DNA from: Palsa-744 sp036498265
GTDB taxonomy: Bacteria > Actinomycetota > Thermoleophilia > Solirubrobacterales > Solirubrobacteraceae
Assembly (NCBI GenBank): GCA_036498265.1
Contig: DASYFT010000031.1
Span: 62,001-126,000 of the forward strand
DNA length: 64,000 nt
Direction of reading: 5' to 3'
Positions 41,552 through 49,425 of this stretch are shown piece by piece (positions within the stretch are counted from its first letter, which is position 1; every line of letters starts with the position of its first letter). Under the pieces are notes generated by a model. That model had not been told where the DNA came from and made no database searches. It was given only the letters and a program-made list of their open reading frames with translations. The translations under genes were made by a program, and so were the position numbers.

Positions 41552-43195
41552 ATGAACGATACGAGGAGCGACTCAGCGAGCATCTTTGCCCCGCTTTGGA
41601 AGCGTAAGTGGCTGATCCTGGCTGTCGCGATCCTCGTGGCGGCAGCCACCTACGAGTACTACAAGCACAGGCACTCCAACTTCAAGGCCACGACCCAGCT
41701 CTTCCTCGGCGGCGGCTCCGAACAGTCACCCGGAGCCGGCGGCGGGACGGGCAAGTCGACCCTCACCGGGCGTGCTCTCGCCGATCAGGTCGGGCTGATC
41801 AACTCCCCGATCGTCGGCAAACCGGCCCGCGAAATGCTACGCGCCGAACACGACCTGCAGGGGGCGCGGGCAAAGGCGACGGCGACCGCGAACGCAGCCA
41901 GTGACTTCATCACCATCACCACCGAAGCCGCCAAACCGAAACCGGCGATCGCCCTAGCGAACGCGTATGCGCAGGTCTACATAAAAAGACAGCGACGCGA
42001 CTACCTCGCCGGCCTGCAGGCGCAGATCGTCACGGCGCGAGCGCAGCTGCGCAGGATCGAAACCCCGCCGCCGGCGGGCCAGACCGGGTCGAAATCGGCT
42101 GCGCCCAGCAGCACCTCGACGCTCCAGGCGGCCAACCTCGCCAGCAAGATAAGCCAGCTCGAAACCGCGCTCACCACCTTCTCCGGCGTGCAGCAGGTCG
42201 GCACCGCCCGCGCGCAGTCGCTGGGCGCCTCGGCGTCCCCGAAAAAAAACGCGATCTTCGGCTTCGTGATCGGCCTGATCCTCGCGAGCATCGCCGCTTA
42301 CGTGCTCAGCCGCTTCGACCGTAGGGTGCGCGGCCTCGGCGATGTCGAAGCGCTGTTCAACACGGAGATCCTCGCAGCGCTTCCAGCCGTGCGCTCGCCG
42401 GTCGTCCGCCCCGACGGCCAGCGCGCCCCCGCCAAGAGCCTGCTCGAGCCGCTGCGGCGTCTGCACACGACGCTGCGGCTGCGCGATCCGCGGGAGGCCG
42501 CCGGGGGTGCGCGCGCGCCACGAACGATCCTCTTCCTGAGCCCGGACGCGGGTGACGGCCGCTCCACGCTGATCGCCAACCTCGCGCGAGTGCAGAGCGA
42601 CTCCGGTGAGCGGGTCGCCGTCGTCGAGGCAGACTTCCGCCGGCCCGCCCAGGCACGCCTGCTCGGGCTCGACGGGCAGTACGGACTGGCGGACGTGCTC
42701 ACCGGAACGGTCCCGATGGAGCAGGCGCTGCAGAGCGCGAGGTCGGGCGCCACGGTGAGCCCCGCGGGTGACGGCACAGCGCCTGCGGGAAGCGTCTCGA
42801 CGGTCGTCGAGTCGCGCAGCATCGGCTCCCTGTCGGCGCTCGTCGGCGGCGGAAGCGTCGCCAACCCGCCGGCTCTGCTCTCCGGCGAGCGCATGGCCGA
42901 GATGCTCCGCGCCTTGGCTGAGGAGTTCGACTACGTGCTCATCGACGCGCCGCCGCCGCCCGAAGTCAGCGATGCCATGCCGCTGCTCCAGCTGGTCGAC
43001 GCCATCGTCCTGGTCGCGCGGATCGGACATACCCGCGAGGTGTCCGCCCAGCGACTGGCGCAGCTGCTCGCGGGGACGGCGAGCGCACCGGTGCTCGGCG
43101 CGGTGGTCAACTCCGTGCCACGCAGGGACATAGAGAGCTACGGCTTCGCGTTCGCACCCGTCCAGCCGCGCCGCCGCAGGTTGATCGGGCGATGA
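41552..43195 (+). CDS. Wzz/BY-kinase-like polysaccharide co-polymerase with altered P-loop
   Basis: The 547-residue protein controls polysaccharide chain length and, in active relatives, autophosphorylates on Tyr. Membrane helices at about 19-33 and 234-253 flank a Wzz-type extracytoplasmic domain. A cytosolic ATPase domain follows, with Walker A-like SPDAGDGRSTL (330-340), Walker A' VAVVEADFRRP (355-365) and Walker B YVLIDAPPPPEVSDA. The usual Walker A Lys (GEGKS) is Arg here, the A' Asp is Glu, and the C-terminus lacks a Tyr cluster, with one Tyr before RRRR. It may therefore be a weak or inactive kinase that keeps the assembly role. Glu codons are 7 of 8 GAA up to about 42345 and then 13 of 14 GAG. 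Confidence 0.85.
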   Translation: MNDTRSDSASIFAPLWKRKWLILAVAILVAAATYEYYKHRHSNFKATTQLFLGGGSEQSPGAGGGTGKSTLTGRALADQVGLINSPIVGKPAREMLRAEHDLQGARAKATATANAASDFITITTEAAKPKPAIALANAYAQVYIKRQRRDYLAGLQAQIVTARAQLRRIETPPPAGQTGSKSAAPSSTSTLQAANLASKISQLETALTTFSGVQQVGTARAQSLGASASPKKNAIFGFVIGLILASIAAYVLSRFDRRVRGLGDVEALFNTEILAALPAVRSPVVRPDGQRAPAKSLLEPLRRLHTTLRLRDPREAAGGARAPRTILFLSPDAGDGRSTLIANLARVQSDSGERVAVVEADFRRPAQARLLGLDGQYGLADVLTGTVPMEQALQSARSGATVSPAGDGTAPAGSVSTVVESRSIGSLSALVGGGSVANPPALLSGERMAEMLRALAEEFDYVLIDAPPPPEVSDAMPLLQLVDAIVLVARIGHTREVSAQRLAQLLAGTASAPVLGAVVNSVPRRDIESYGFAFAPVQPRRRRLIGR

Positions 43196-43248
43196 CGTCC
43201 GCCGAAAGAGCTTGAGCGCATAGGCGGTCATCGGTGGAGGTCATGCCG

Positions 43249-44364
43249 ATGGAGATCGCGGTCGTCGGGATCTCCGTGAGTCCCACCTGTGGCGTGCGCG
43301 ATCACGCAGGGCTTCTCGCCGCGGACCTCACCCGCCGGGGCCACTCGTGCACGTTTCACTGGCTGCGGCGCGAAGAGCGCTCGCTGCGCGGCGCTCGAGC
43401 CGAGGTCCTGGCGTGGACGCGGGAGCTGGCGCCCGCCCTCTCCGATAACAGGCCGGGGGCGATCCTGCTGCACTACTCCGTCTTCTCCTATGCCCACCGC
43501 GGCCTGCCGCTGTTCGTGCGCCCGACCCTCGCCGCGCTCCAGAGCTCGGGTGCTCCGGTCGTGTCCGTCCTGCACGAGTTCGCATATCCATGGAGGTACA
43601 GGGACTGGCGGGGCAACGTCTGGGCGATCGCCCAGCGTGCCGCGCTCATACCGGTCATGCGCACCTCCTGCGCCGCGATCACGACCGGCGATGCCAGGGT
43701 GCAGTGGCTGACCTCGCGGCCGTGGCTGCCGCGCCGCCGGGTTCTGCTCGCGCCGGTGTTCTCGAACCTGCCGGCACCGTCGGCCCCCGACGGAGGCCAC
43801 GGCCACGAGCTGATCGGGCTGTTCGGCTACTCCTATCAGGGCGCCGCCATGTCGGTGATCCTCGACGCCCTCGGCGACCTCCGCGGGCGCGGCCTCGGTG
43901 CGCGGCTGCGACTGCTGGGCGCGCCGGGGCGCTCCTCATCCGCGGGTGACGCGTGGCTGGACGGCGCCCGCGAGCGGGGTCTCGAGGACGCCGTCTCGTT
44001 CTCCGGCGCGCTTCCCGCCCAGGAGCTCTCTGATGCGCTCGCCGAGTGCGACGTGCTCCTCTTCGTCGATGAAGCCGGACCGACCTCGCGGAAGGGAACG
44101 TTGGCGGCGTCGCTCGCGTCCGGCCGCCCGGTCGTGGCGCTCGACGGCCCGCAGACCTGGTCGGAGCTCGTCGAGCGGCGTGCCGCGCAGGTGGTAGCGC
44201 CCACCGACAGCGCGCTGGTAGACGCGCTGTCGGTGCTGCTCGAGGACGAGCGCTCGCGCGAGGAGCTCGGCCTCAGGGGCCGGGTCTTCGCCGAGCGCGA
44301 GATGGGGCTCTCGCGCACCACGGAGGCCGTTCGCAGCCTGCTCGCCGACCCGCTGTGCGCGTAG
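43249..44364 (+). CDS. Probable GT4-like glycosyltransferase
   Basis: The 371-residue GT-B-like protein begins MEIAVVGISVSPTCGVRDHAGLLAADL, with the Gly-containing loop replaced by SPTCGVRDHA. It has a middle strand LIGLFGYSYQGAAMSVILDAL and a C-terminal donor-site region LLFVDEAGPTSRKGTLAASLASGRPVVAL. The usual Glu pair of GT4 is replaced by EAGPTSRKGTL, so donor binding may differ. I chose the ATG at 43249 with GGAGG 8 bases upstream. GTG 43234 and ATG 43243 are less well placed. It follows the BY-kinase-like gene by about 50 bases on the same strand. Confidence 0.75.
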   Translation: MEIAVVGISVSPTCGVRDHAGLLAADLTRRGHSCTFHWLRREERSLRGARAEVLAWTRELAPALSDNRPGAILLHYSVFSYAHRGLPLFVRPTLAALQSSGAPVVSVLHEFAYPWRYRDWRGNVWAIAQRAALIPVMRTSCAAITTGDARVQWLTSRPWLPRRRVLLAPVFSNLPAPSAPDGGHGHELIGLFGYSYQGAAMSVILDALGDLRGRGLGARLRLLGAPGRSSSAGDAWLDGARERGLEDAVSFSGALPAQELSDALAECDVLLFVDEAGPTSRKGTLAASLASGRPVVALDGPQTWSELVERRAAQVVAPTDSALVDALSVLLEDERSREELGLRGRVFAEREMGLSRTTEAVRSLLADPLCA

Positions 44365-44372
44365 ATCGCGGG

Positions 44373-44378
44373 TAGCCT
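44373..44378 (+). promoter_or_regulatory. -10-like hexamer TAGCCT placed for a leaderless start
   Basis: GGTAGCCTA ends 8 bases before the ATG at 44387. A start of transcription at the usual distance would fall at or next to the ATG, giving a leaderless message. There is no ribosome-binding site before this gene, which agrees. Confidence 0.4.
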
Positions 44379-44386
44379 ACGCGCGC

Positions 44387-45268
44387 ATGGCAGGGCCCGC
44401 CACAGACCGACCCCGCGTCATCTACGTGATGGGCGCCGGACGCAGCGGCAGCACCATCTTCGGCGTCAGCCTCGGCAACTGCCCCGGGGTGTTCTACGCG
44501 GGTGAGCTCGACGACTGGCTCGCCCGTTCCGGAGTGCCGCTGCTGGAGGACGACGAGCGCAGGCGGTTCTGGAGCTCGGTCCGCGAGCAGGTCGAGGATG
44601 CCGACGATCTCTACGGCAGGGAGAGCCAGCGAGCGCTGGAGCGCTCCGCCTCGCTGTTCCGCATCCACATGTGGCCGGCGCGCCGGCGCTTGCGCGCTCC
44701 CTACAGGCGGGTGGCCGAGAGCGTCTACCGTGCCATCGACCGGGCGACGGGAGGAGCGGTGGTCGTCGACACCTCCCACTACCCGTTGCGGGCGCGTGAG
44801 CTCCAGAGCCTCGACCGGATCGACCTGCATCTCGTCTATCTGCTGCGAGACCCGCAGAGCGTGGTCGCCTCGTTCAACCGCCGGGACGTTGCCCAGTACT
44901 CCAAGTCGACGCTCACCGCGAACGTGTACCTGTGGCTTACGAACCTCCTGTCGGTGTTGGTGTTCCTCCGCCACCCACCGGCGCGGCGCACATTCGTGCG
45001 TTACGAGGATTTCATCGCCGATCCTGAGGCGACGGTCCGTACGATCCTCGAGAGGACCGGCGCCGGCGTCACGCCTCCTGACTTCGGAGCCCTGCGGACC
45101 GGCATTCCGTTCCTCGGCAACCGGCTGATCCGCTCTGAGGTCATCGCGCTAAGAGCCGAGCCGGCGAGAGGCACCCGCTCGCGAGTCACAGCGATCCTGC
45201 AGGCACCGTGGCGGCCGGTGCTCTCGAGGCTGCGGCCGAACGCCGCGCTCGAGGTCCGCTCGCGCTAG
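44387..45268 (+). CDS. Sulfotransferase-family protein (distinct branch)
   Basis: The 293-residue protein has the PAPS-binding loop VMGAGRSGSTIFGVSLGN at about 14-31, the second motif LLRDPQSVVASFNRRD around 152, and a downstream RYEDFIADPEATVRTIL typical of the sulfotransferase fold. It is only distantly related to the four ALYEML-type paralogs in this window and lacks their WGY tail. It is soluble and would sulfate a sugar or small-molecule acceptor using PAPS. The ATG at 44387 is close behind a -10-like motif and no ribosome-binding site is visible, so it may be leaderless. Confidence 0.82.
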   Translation: MAGPATDRPRVIYVMGAGRSGSTIFGVSLGNCPGVFYAGELDDWLARSGVPLLEDDERRRFWSSVREQVEDADDLYGRESQRALERSASLFRIHMWPARRRLRAPYRRVAESVYRAIDRATGGAVVVDTSHYPLRARELQSLDRIDLHLVYLLRDPQSVVASFNRRDVAQYSKSTLTANVYLWLTNLLSVLVFLRHPPARRTFVRYEDFIADPEATVRTILERTGAGVTPPDFGALRTGIPFLGNRLIRSEVIALRAEPARGTRSRVTAILQAPWRPVLSRLRPNAALEVRSR

Positions 45269-45275
45269 CGGCGCC

Positions 45276-45794
45276 TCAGCGCCCGGCTTCTTCGCTTTCC
45301 CGCCGCTTGGCGGCGGCCGCTTCGGCCGCTTCTTCACGGGCGAACTGCAGCCGCGCCTTGCGTTCGGCAGCGGTTTCGCCGGCGGGGGCGGTGGTGCGCG
45401 TCCTCCGGCGCTGCGTCCGGCGTTTCGGCGCTTTGGAGCGCCTGCCGTGCGCCGGTTTCGAGACGCCGGTGCGGCGGCTGCTCGCCCGTTTGGCACTGTT
45501 CCCGGTCGCTTTGGCTCGTTCGGCCCTGGCGCGGGCTTCACGCCTCGCCCTCGTTTCCGCTTCGAGCGCTTCCTGGTGGCGCTTGGCGTCAGCCGCCTGC
45601 TTCTGCGCCTGTGCCACTTCGGCCGCTTCGGACCCGGCGGCGGCGCCCTTGCCCGCGGTGCCGGCTTCGGATGCTTCGCCGGACGCACTCGAGCCGCCGC
45701 CGCAGCCGGCGATGGCAAGGCCACAGAGGACCAGCGCGGCGGCCGGTGCGGCGGCGCGTCCTCGGCGCCCGGCGTGGTCGATGCGGGTCCTCAC
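45276..45794 (-). CDS. Coiled-coil lipoprotein, Ala/Glu/Lys/Arg rich
   Basis: The 172-residue product has a lipoprotein signal (LVLCGLAIAGC, Cys about 31), a Gly/Ser spacer, then a long charged helix (AAEVAQAQKQAADAKRHQ, EALEAETRARREARAR). A basic Ser/Arg/Lys segment and a second Ala/Glu helix at the C-terminus follow. It resembles TolA-like or spacer lipoproteins in composition, not in family. The start is a GTG at 45794. A similar gene lies 70 bases upstream on the same strand and the pair may be an old duplication. Glu codons are mostly GAA. A role in bridging envelope and wall or polysaccharide is possible. Confidence 0.65.
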   Translation of the reverse strand: MRTRIDHAGRRGRAAAPAAALVLCGLAIAGCGGGSSASGEASEAGTAGKGAAAGSEAAEVAQAQKQAADAKRHQEALEAETRARREARARAERAKATGNSAKRASSRRTGVSKPAHGRRSKAPKRRTQRRRTRTTAPAGETAAERKARLQFAREEAAEAAAAKRRESEEAGR

Positions 45795-45864
45795 GCGGAG
45801 ATTCTAGGGCGGGTGTGCTCGTCGCGGCGCCGTGCGCCCCCGCGCTCGGCTTCGCGCGCGCGGG

Positions 45865-46455
45865 TCATCGCCCGGCCGGCGGAGCGCTCGGGGCGGGCAG
45901 CACGATGGAGCCGGTGTTGCGTTCCTGGTGGTGTGCCTTGCGCGCCGCTTCCTGCTGGCGCTTCTGAGCGGCTTCGCGCTTCTGAGCGGCTTCGCGCTTT
46001 TGCTTCGCTTCGGCAGCGGCGGCTTCTTCGCGCTTCTTCGCTTCGGCCTGCGCCGCCTGCCGGCGCGTGCGGGCGTTCGCTTGAGCGGACCGTTCCTTCT
46101 TCCTGGCTTCGGCCTTGGAAGCGGCTTCGCGTTTCCTCGCGTTGGCTTCCGCGGCCCCTTCGCGCTGCTTGGCCTTCGATTCCGCGGCTTCTTCTTTCTT
46201 CTTGGCTTCCAGCTCCGAGAGCAGTTCGCGGTTCCTGGCTGTTTCCGCTGCTTCTTCTCGTTTCTTGTTTGCTTCTTCGCCGTGTTCCGCGGATTCTTCA
46301 CCGGATTCGGGCGGGGGCGTCGCACGTGTCGACCCGCTGACGGAGCTGCCGCAGCCGGCGGCGCATGCCGCCAGCAGCAGCGCTACGAGCAGTGACAGAA
46401 GCCTGCGACCGCGCGCCCCCGATGTCTGTCGCTTGGAATCGGTGTGCGGGAGCAT
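45865..46455 (-). CDS. Coiled-coil lipoprotein with KREAAQ repeats
   Basis: The 196-residue product has a basic N-terminus, hydrophobic core LLSLLVALLLAACAAGC with a lipobox Cys at about 35, a Pro/Glu spacer, and about 120 residues of highly charged helix. Internal heptad-like units such as AAQKREAAQKRQQEAA recur. The C-terminus is Ser/Pro rich. It pairs with the neighbouring shorter lipoprotein gene, and both follow the glycoside hydrolase-like gene on the same strand. A long opposite-strand frame also covers this region but has no domain or signal. No family is assigned. Confidence 0.65.
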   Translation of the reverse strand: MLPHTDSKRQTSGARGRRLLSLLVALLLAACAAGCGSSVSGSTRATPPPESGEESAEHGEEANKKREEAAETARNRELLSELEAKKKEEAAESKAKQREGAAEANARKREAASKAEARKKERSAQANARTRRQAAQAEAKKREEAAAAEAKQKREAAQKREAAQKRQQEAARKAHHQERNTGSIVLPAPSAPPAGR

Positions 46456-46512
46456 GGTCGAGTGGAGGGTGTGGCACTGCGTCGACCCCGAATCTTAGGT
46501 CGCGCGGCGCCA

Positions 46513-49275
46513 CTAGCCGCCGGCGTATTCCAGGGTGAGCAGGCGCGGGTAGTCGGTGGCGGACAGTTCGACGACCGCCGTTTCCCCTTCGCGGGAGAGG
46601 AGGCGCGCGGGTGTCGATTGGTCGCGGATGGGGTCGTAGGCGCTCACGCTCGGCGGTGTGCCGCCTTCCGGGAGGTTGCCCAGCGTTATCCGAAAAGTCT
46701 CGTCGGGCAGGTCGAAGCGGGTGAGGTCACTCGCAGGGGCGGTGGGGTCATAGAGGGTGAGCAAGTCGCGTGTCATCACGTACACCGGGATGACGAAACG
46801 CGTCGGGGAGGACTGGAACGGCAGTACGGCCAGCACGTCGCGATCGTAGAGCGGCGGATGGGGGTCGGTGCCGTCCCCGCTGAACTGCGCATGGTTGCCG
46901 TCCTGGGCTATCGAGAGCAGCTTCAGCTGGCGGGCGGCCCCGCTCGGACCGGGCCCCTGGAAGCGCGCGAGCGTCCTGGCGAACGAGTGCATCACCTCGC
47001 TGCCCAGCTGGTCGCCTGGATACGTGCCCGGATGGGCTTCGAGCGCCGAGAAGAAGTCGTCGCCGATCAGGCTGAAAGCCCCCGGCGCAGCGGCGAAGAA
47101 GTAGTCGCGAGTCATGCCCTTCCCCACCATCGAAACGAGGCTGCGCAGTAGCGCCTTGGCGTGGAAATGCGCCCGGTCGGCCGTGCTCAGGGTCGCCGCG
47201 GGCCCGCTCTGCGGAGTCACCTCGTCGGGGCCGACGACGGGTGCCTTGCCGATGCCGAGGTTGTACTCCGTCACCCACTTCTGGACCGGCGCCCCACCGG
47301 CGGGTCCCACTTCACGGCCGTGGGGCCAGTGGTAGATCGGCGTGGTCACCGGAGAGATGTCGCGGATGAGGGTCTCCGTCGATGTGGCCGTCAGGGTGTA
47401 CTCGGGGAACAGCGACTGGTAGGTCGGTATGAACAGGGGCTTGAAGCTCGACCTCGACGACGTGTCGAGTTCACCCTGGGCATTGCGCGCATAGACATGC
47501 CATTCGTGGTATTCGGAGGGGAAGCTGATCGCGCCGACGTACGGATGCTTGCTGATCGCCGTAAGGCCCACCGGCGCCGCCGCCCCCGACGGGAACGGAG
47601 TCTCGCTTGCGAAGCCGTTCGTGACGCCGACCGATGGAGACAGTCCGTTGGCGGGGTCGCGAACGTAGGCCACCGTCGCTTCAAGGATCGCCCTCTGCAC
47701 TTCGTTGTTCACCTGGCGTTTGTGCCTTTTGGTCACCACGCTGCCGCGAAGTTCACCTTCCTGCGGGCCAAGTGGTTCACCTTCGGTTCCCGCTTCGTCT
47801 TCCGATTCTTCCTTGTCCGTTTCAGATGCGTATCCGGGTTCGCCGTCGCCGAGGCGTTCGGACCGGTAATCCGTTTCGGGGTCTTCGGCTTCGGGCGTGC
47901 TCGCGCCGGCGGCTTCGGGGGTGCTCGCGCCGCCGGCTTCTGCGGTGCTCGCCCCGGCGGCGGCCGACGGGGCGCCGGCCCGGCTCTGACCTTCACCCGA
48001 CGCGGTGTAGTAGTTTTCGGAGTTCAGGAACTGCGACCCGAAGGTGAGCTCGTTCCAGACCTCGAGGTCGAATCCGCCCGGGCCCACGATGCCGGCGGCG
48101 AGCTTGGACACGGCGGCGACGTAGTTGACCCAGCCGGCAAGCGTCGCCTGGAACTCCGGGTTGGGCTCGCCGTCTGCCCGCTTGGGCGGGCCGAACGGCG
48201 CGTACAGGAGCGTGGTGCCGGAGTGCGGACCCGCCGGCAGCGGGTTCGGCAGCGGCCTCGAGAGCGTGGCCAGGCCTTCTGCGCCGACCGAGGTGACGAG
48301 CACGTCCGGCGTGCCTTTGAAGACGAGGTAGTTGAATCCCGTCTTGCCCGGCACCACCTGGGCGGCGCTTGCAGCCGCGAGCTTCACGGTCTGCGATCCG
48401 GCGGGCGCCGCGGACGTCGTTTCGAGGGTCACGTGCTTCTCGGGGGTCGGTGCGCCGCTGTAGGCCTGGAGCACGATCAGGGGACGCAGGCCGTGGTCGC
48501 GGAGCGCGGTGAGGCGGGCGGTGATGTTCGCCAGGTGCATGGGGACGAACTTCGTCGGATCGCTGTAGGAGAGGGCCGGCCAGTCGATTGCCAGGCGGGC
48601 GAGCCTGAAGCCGCTGTCGTGGAGCAGCTGGGCAGTCGCCTCGGCCTGTTCCGGGTTGACGTTGAAGTTGATCCCGACCGATTCGAGCAACCGCGAGGCC
48701 GGCCAGGTGTCGAGGTACGCGCGCCAGGGCTGCACCCAGAAGGAGAAGGATCCGAACGGGACGTCCGTGAGGAAGCGCGGGTCGATCGGGTCGTTCACCA
48801 CTTCACCCGTTTCGATCGGCAGCGTGATGCCCGGTCGCACCGGCGGGTGCTTTTCAGGCGGGCTCGGACGTTCGCCGCTCCCGCCGCCAGCCTGCCCGCC
48901 ACGGCTTCCTTCGACGCCGCCCTGTGGGGTCGGCGGGACGTCACCGGCCGGGTACAGGGGGGTGGCCGTGAGCCCGCCTAGCCATGCGGGCCGCGATCCG
49001 CTCGTGCGAGGAGTGCGTGCGACGCGCCTGGCGCACGCCTGCCGCGCGGCTGTGCGCCTGGCGGCTCGCTTCCGCGCGGCGCTACCGCGCGGCGCGCGCC
49101 CGAGGCACTGCTTGCGGGCCGCCACCCTGTGGGCGGCGCGTCCGGTGTGGGCCCGCGCGAGCGTCGGGACCATCAGGAGAAGCATGATGCACAGGCACGC
49201 CGAGCGGGCGGCCGGCAGAAGCGAGACACCCCGCCGCCGGGGCCCGAAGATGGAGGGCATCTGTATCGGTGACAT
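46513..49275 (-). CDS. Secreted clan GH-A glycoside hydrolase-like protein (GH39/GH5-like)
   Basis: The 920-residue protein has a signal at about 21-42, a 50-residue Arg/Ala-rich segment, and a Gly/Pro-rich linker to about 165. A (beta/alpha)8-type domain follows: PFGSFSFWVQPWRAYL, LLESVGINFNV, GFRLARLAIDWPAL, LRPLIVLQAYSGAP. The acid/base candidate is Glu409 in LEVWNELTF and the nucleophile candidate Glu670 in WVTEYNLG, as in clan-A hydrolases. Two inserts interrupt the barrel: a beta-rich one at about 280-365, and an acidic low-complexity one at about 424-505 with GASTPEA repeats. A C-terminal beta-domain ends the protein. Within the exopolysaccharide locus it may trim or release polymer. 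The start is uncertain; no good ribosome-binding site precedes the ATG at 49275. Confidence 0.72.
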   Translation of the reverse strand: MSPIQMPSIFGPRRRGVSLLPAARSACLCIMLLLMVPTLARAHTGRAAHRVAARKQCLGRAPRGSAARKRAARRTAARQACARRVARTPRTSGSRPAWLGGLTATPLYPAGDVPPTPQGGVEGSRGGQAGGGSGERPSPPEKHPPVRPGITLPIETGEVVNDPIDPRFLTDVPFGSFSFWVQPWRAYLDTWPASRLLESVGINFNVNPEQAEATAQLLHDSGFRLARLAIDWPALSYSDPTKFVPMHLANITARLTALRDHGLRPLIVLQAYSGAPTPEKHVTLETTSAAPAGSQTVKLAAASAAQVVPGKTGFNYLVFKGTPDVLVTSVGAEGLATLSRPLPNPLPAGPHSGTTLLYAPFGPPKRADGEPNPEFQATLAGWVNYVAAVSKLAAGIVGPGGFDLEVWNELTFGSQFLNSENYYTASGEGQSRAGAPSAAAGASTAEAGGASTPEAAGASTPEAEDPETDYRSERLGDGEPGYASETDKEESEDEAGTEGEPLGPQEGELRGSVVTKRHKRQVNNEVQRAILEATVAYVRDPANGLSPSVGVTNGFASETPFPSGAAAPVGLTAISKHPYVGAISFPSEYHEWHVYARNAQGELDTSSRSSFKPLFIPTYQSLFPEYTLTATSTETLIRDISPVTTPIYHWPHGREVGPAGGAPVQKWVTEYNLGIGKAPVVGPDEVTPQSGPAATLSTADRAHFHAKALLRSLVSMVGKGMTRDYFFAAAPGAFSLIGDDFFSALEAHPGTYPGDQLGSEVMHSFARTLARFQGPGPSGAARQLKLLSIAQDGNHAQFSGDGTDPHPPLYDRDVLAVLPFQSSPTRFVIPVYVMTRDLLTLYDPTAPASDLTRFDLPDETFRITLGNLPEGGTPPSVSAYDPIRDQSTPARLLSREGETAVVELSATDYPRLLTLEYAGG
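47887..47958 (-). repeat. Tandem GAST(P/A)EA-coding repeat inside the hydrolase-like gene
   Basis: Three imperfect seven-residue units, GASTAEA, GASTPEA and GASTPEA, are encoded in tandem at about residues 440-463, inside the acidic insert between the two catalytic Glu regions. The repeat is a likely flexible surface loop and may vary in copy number. Confidence 0.75.
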
Positions 49276-49425
49276 TCAGTGGGGAGGCAGGCTGCTCGGT
49301 TTGCACGGGACGATCGGCGCGGCGCGAGCCTCGCTTGACGGCGGACCATGCGGCTGGACGTTCGTCGGTCTATGTTTGGGCGCATGCCCGACGCCGCCCG
49401 ACGTGCCGATCGCAGCCGCGGGCGG

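Noticed and set aside
45447..46395. Plus-strand frames rich in Leu/Phe/Arg opposite the coiled-coil lipoproteins.
   Set aside because: They are the complement of Ala/Glu/Lys helices (GAA/GCC codons read as TTC/GGC). The minus strand has lipobox signals and start codons in proper places.
47161..48981. A 606-codon plus-strand frame opposite the hydrolase-like gene.
   Set aside because: Arg/Val/Asp-rich with no motif. The minus strand carries a signal peptide and catalytic-type WNE and TEY motifs.
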